Assembly (NCBI GenBank): GCA_037957365.1
Contig: JARHVA010004903.1
Span: 487,501-551,500, forward strand
Reading direction: 5' to 3'
DNA: 64,000 nt
Source: Torreya grandis
Taxonomy: Eukaryota > Streptophyta > Pinopsida > Cupressales > Taxaceae
The position numbers and the translations under genes are program-made. Each line of letters begins with the position of its first letter. Position 1 is the stretch's first letter. Under the pieces are notes generated by a model. The model was not told where the DNA came from. It ran no database searches and worked only from the letters and a program-made list of their open reading frames with translations. Below are positions 62,700-64,000 of the stretch, piece after piece.

Positions 62700-63850
62700 A
62701 ATTAGGAAAATGAACTATGAAATCAACAAAACCTGTTTAAATTTACATTTACCAAAACATATAACATTACTTAGAGACATCCTCAGTGGGATTAGCCATG
62801 AAATAATGATTCAAAAACTATCTATCGACTGTAAAGGTAAGGTTATTACATTTAAGGTATTTCAAATGGAAGGCATTATTTCCCATAATATCATATACTT
62901 GATATGGTTCAATATAAAATGGAGTGAATTTTTTTATGTTGGCCCTTTTTCTAATGAGATTTATCCCATATGAGAACTAGGTTTGAGATCTAAAAGGCCT
63001 TAATCTTAGATATTTTAATGAACCAAATTTTAATAACCTTTTGGTGTGTTTTTAATATTTGTAACACTTTAATACTTATATCCTCAAGGTGAACTATTTT
63101 TAAAAATCTTCACTAAATTCTTTGATCCTTTTCCATGTATTATTGTATAAAATGATAGGTTGGTAGTTTAAGAAACATGGGGAAAATAGGTTTCTATCAA
63201 TACATCAATAGGAAAGATGAATTTTTAAGGGATTATTTATATCTTGTTATACCTTACCATAATTCATATTTTCAAAAAGATGTGCCATTCATTGAGCTTG
63301 CCTAGGATGACTTATTAATGACATTTATCAAGTTATTATTTGTATATTTAGCTACTCCATTCCCTTGGCATTAATAGTTTGAATAGAACTTGATTATTAT
63401 TTTATTATCATAGGCCCACTCAATGAATTTATAAGATTGAAAATTTGGGCCATTATTATTAATTAAGTATATGGGAGTACCAAATTTGGCTAAAATACAC
63501 TCCAAAAACTTAATAACATCTTGAGCTATAAAGTTCTTAGTGACCACCATATAAACATAATATTCTCAAAATTTATCAATTATTAATGCTTTCTATCTTA
63601 AATGAACTCATATAGTCTCAATATCTCTAATGCATGACTTAAAGGGTACACCCAAAAAGGGGTGTGTAGACCATTGGTGCTTCACAATATTATTGTAACC
63701 TATACCACCACTTTCAACCTACAAAACTTATCTTATAAAACTCCTTACATTTTGATACCTCCCTTTTGAAATACTCCTAGTGATTTAATGCCGTAAACAA
63801 CCACTACCTAATCCAAAAACTCTTTTTGACATTTATCAAACAAAGTTGGC
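62700..63850 (-). pseudogene. Tat-like integrase end of element E, decayed
   Basis: Minus-strand translation from 63550 down gives VVTKNFIAQDVIKFLECILA, then KFGTPIYLINNNGPNF, then CQGNGVAKYTNNNLINVINK, the order seen in the integrase of element B and other Tat elements. Second catalytic Asp is Asn and the catalytic Glu is Lys. The C-terminal part at 62975-62710 reads YQVYDIMGNNAFHLKYL then FLNHYF, the usual connector after gypsy integrase. The zinc-finger part above 63600 is too decayed to read. The RT and the rest lie beyond the window. Confidence 0.68.
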
Positions 63851-64000
63851 TTGGACTAACACTATATTTAAAATATATTAGCACATTATGGGTTTTAGTT
63901 AGCCTCAACTGACCCAACCCAAGACATTGCTTAATTTTATAAATAAATGATACATGGTCAATTTAGATAACTCTATCGAGTAAAATTTCATAAAGTTTTA
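63851..64000. other. Window end inside element E
   Basis: No separate feature; presumably decayed integrase N-terminal coding sequence on the minus strand. Confidence 0.3.

Overview
The window is plant nuclear repeat DNA, very AT-rich (about 30% G+C by eye), with no host gene, tRNA or rRNA that I can support. Everything recognisable is retrotransposon. The combination of a chromodomain Ty3/gypsy element, Tat-type gypsy elements with LTRs of several kb, Tnt1/Tork-like copia elements and DUF4283/zinc-knuckle LINE ORF1 points to a seed plant with a large, heavily methylated genome. A gymnosperm fits the long LTRs and low G+C, but this is inference. Nearly every reading frame is decayed.

Layout: 1-2454 and 7091-11054 are non-coding, LTR-like sequence and microsatellites, interrupted at 2455-7085 by copia element D (minus strand, TSD AACTC). 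From 11060 to 51305 runs one giant Ty3/gypsy element, A (plus strand, TSD CCATA). It has a 3.9-kb 5' LTR, a Del/Tekay-like gag-pol with C-terminal chromodomain remnant, and a 3' LTR swollen to 12.4 kb. Inside A's integrase sits a second gypsy element, B (18566-37716, Tat-like, LTRs about 5.6 kb). B's 3' LTR carries a LINE ORF1 copy (30878-32509, 18-bp TSD). A's 3' LTR carries a second, older LINE-like segment (about 39.3-41.6 kb, minus), a 110-bp inverted repeat, three copies of a short LTR block separated by TA microsatellites, and copia element C (42987-48686, TSD ATTTA). Right of A, a further Tat-like integrase on the minus strand (element E, about 62.7-63.9 kb) runs off the window edge. 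Below it, at about 57-61 kb, lies a long decayed minus-strand coding region of unknown family.

The most interesting signals are these. (1) Copia C and D belong to one family whose LTRs carry five copies of a 12-bp palindrome-like motif (consensus ACCGACGTCGGT) in a 51-bp period with 20/31-bp spacing. The same motif forms a 21-bp, seven-codon minisatellite inside the pol reading frame. (2) The roughly 4-kb unknown coding region at 57-61 kb. (3) Element B has an extra RNase H domain between protease and reverse transcriptase. (4) Element C's gag-pol frame is uninterrupted by frameshift but has 11 TAG stops, one TGA and no TAA, almost all where Gln is expected, a signature of CHG methylcytosine decay. 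(5) A forward-inverted-forward fold-back at the LINE junction.
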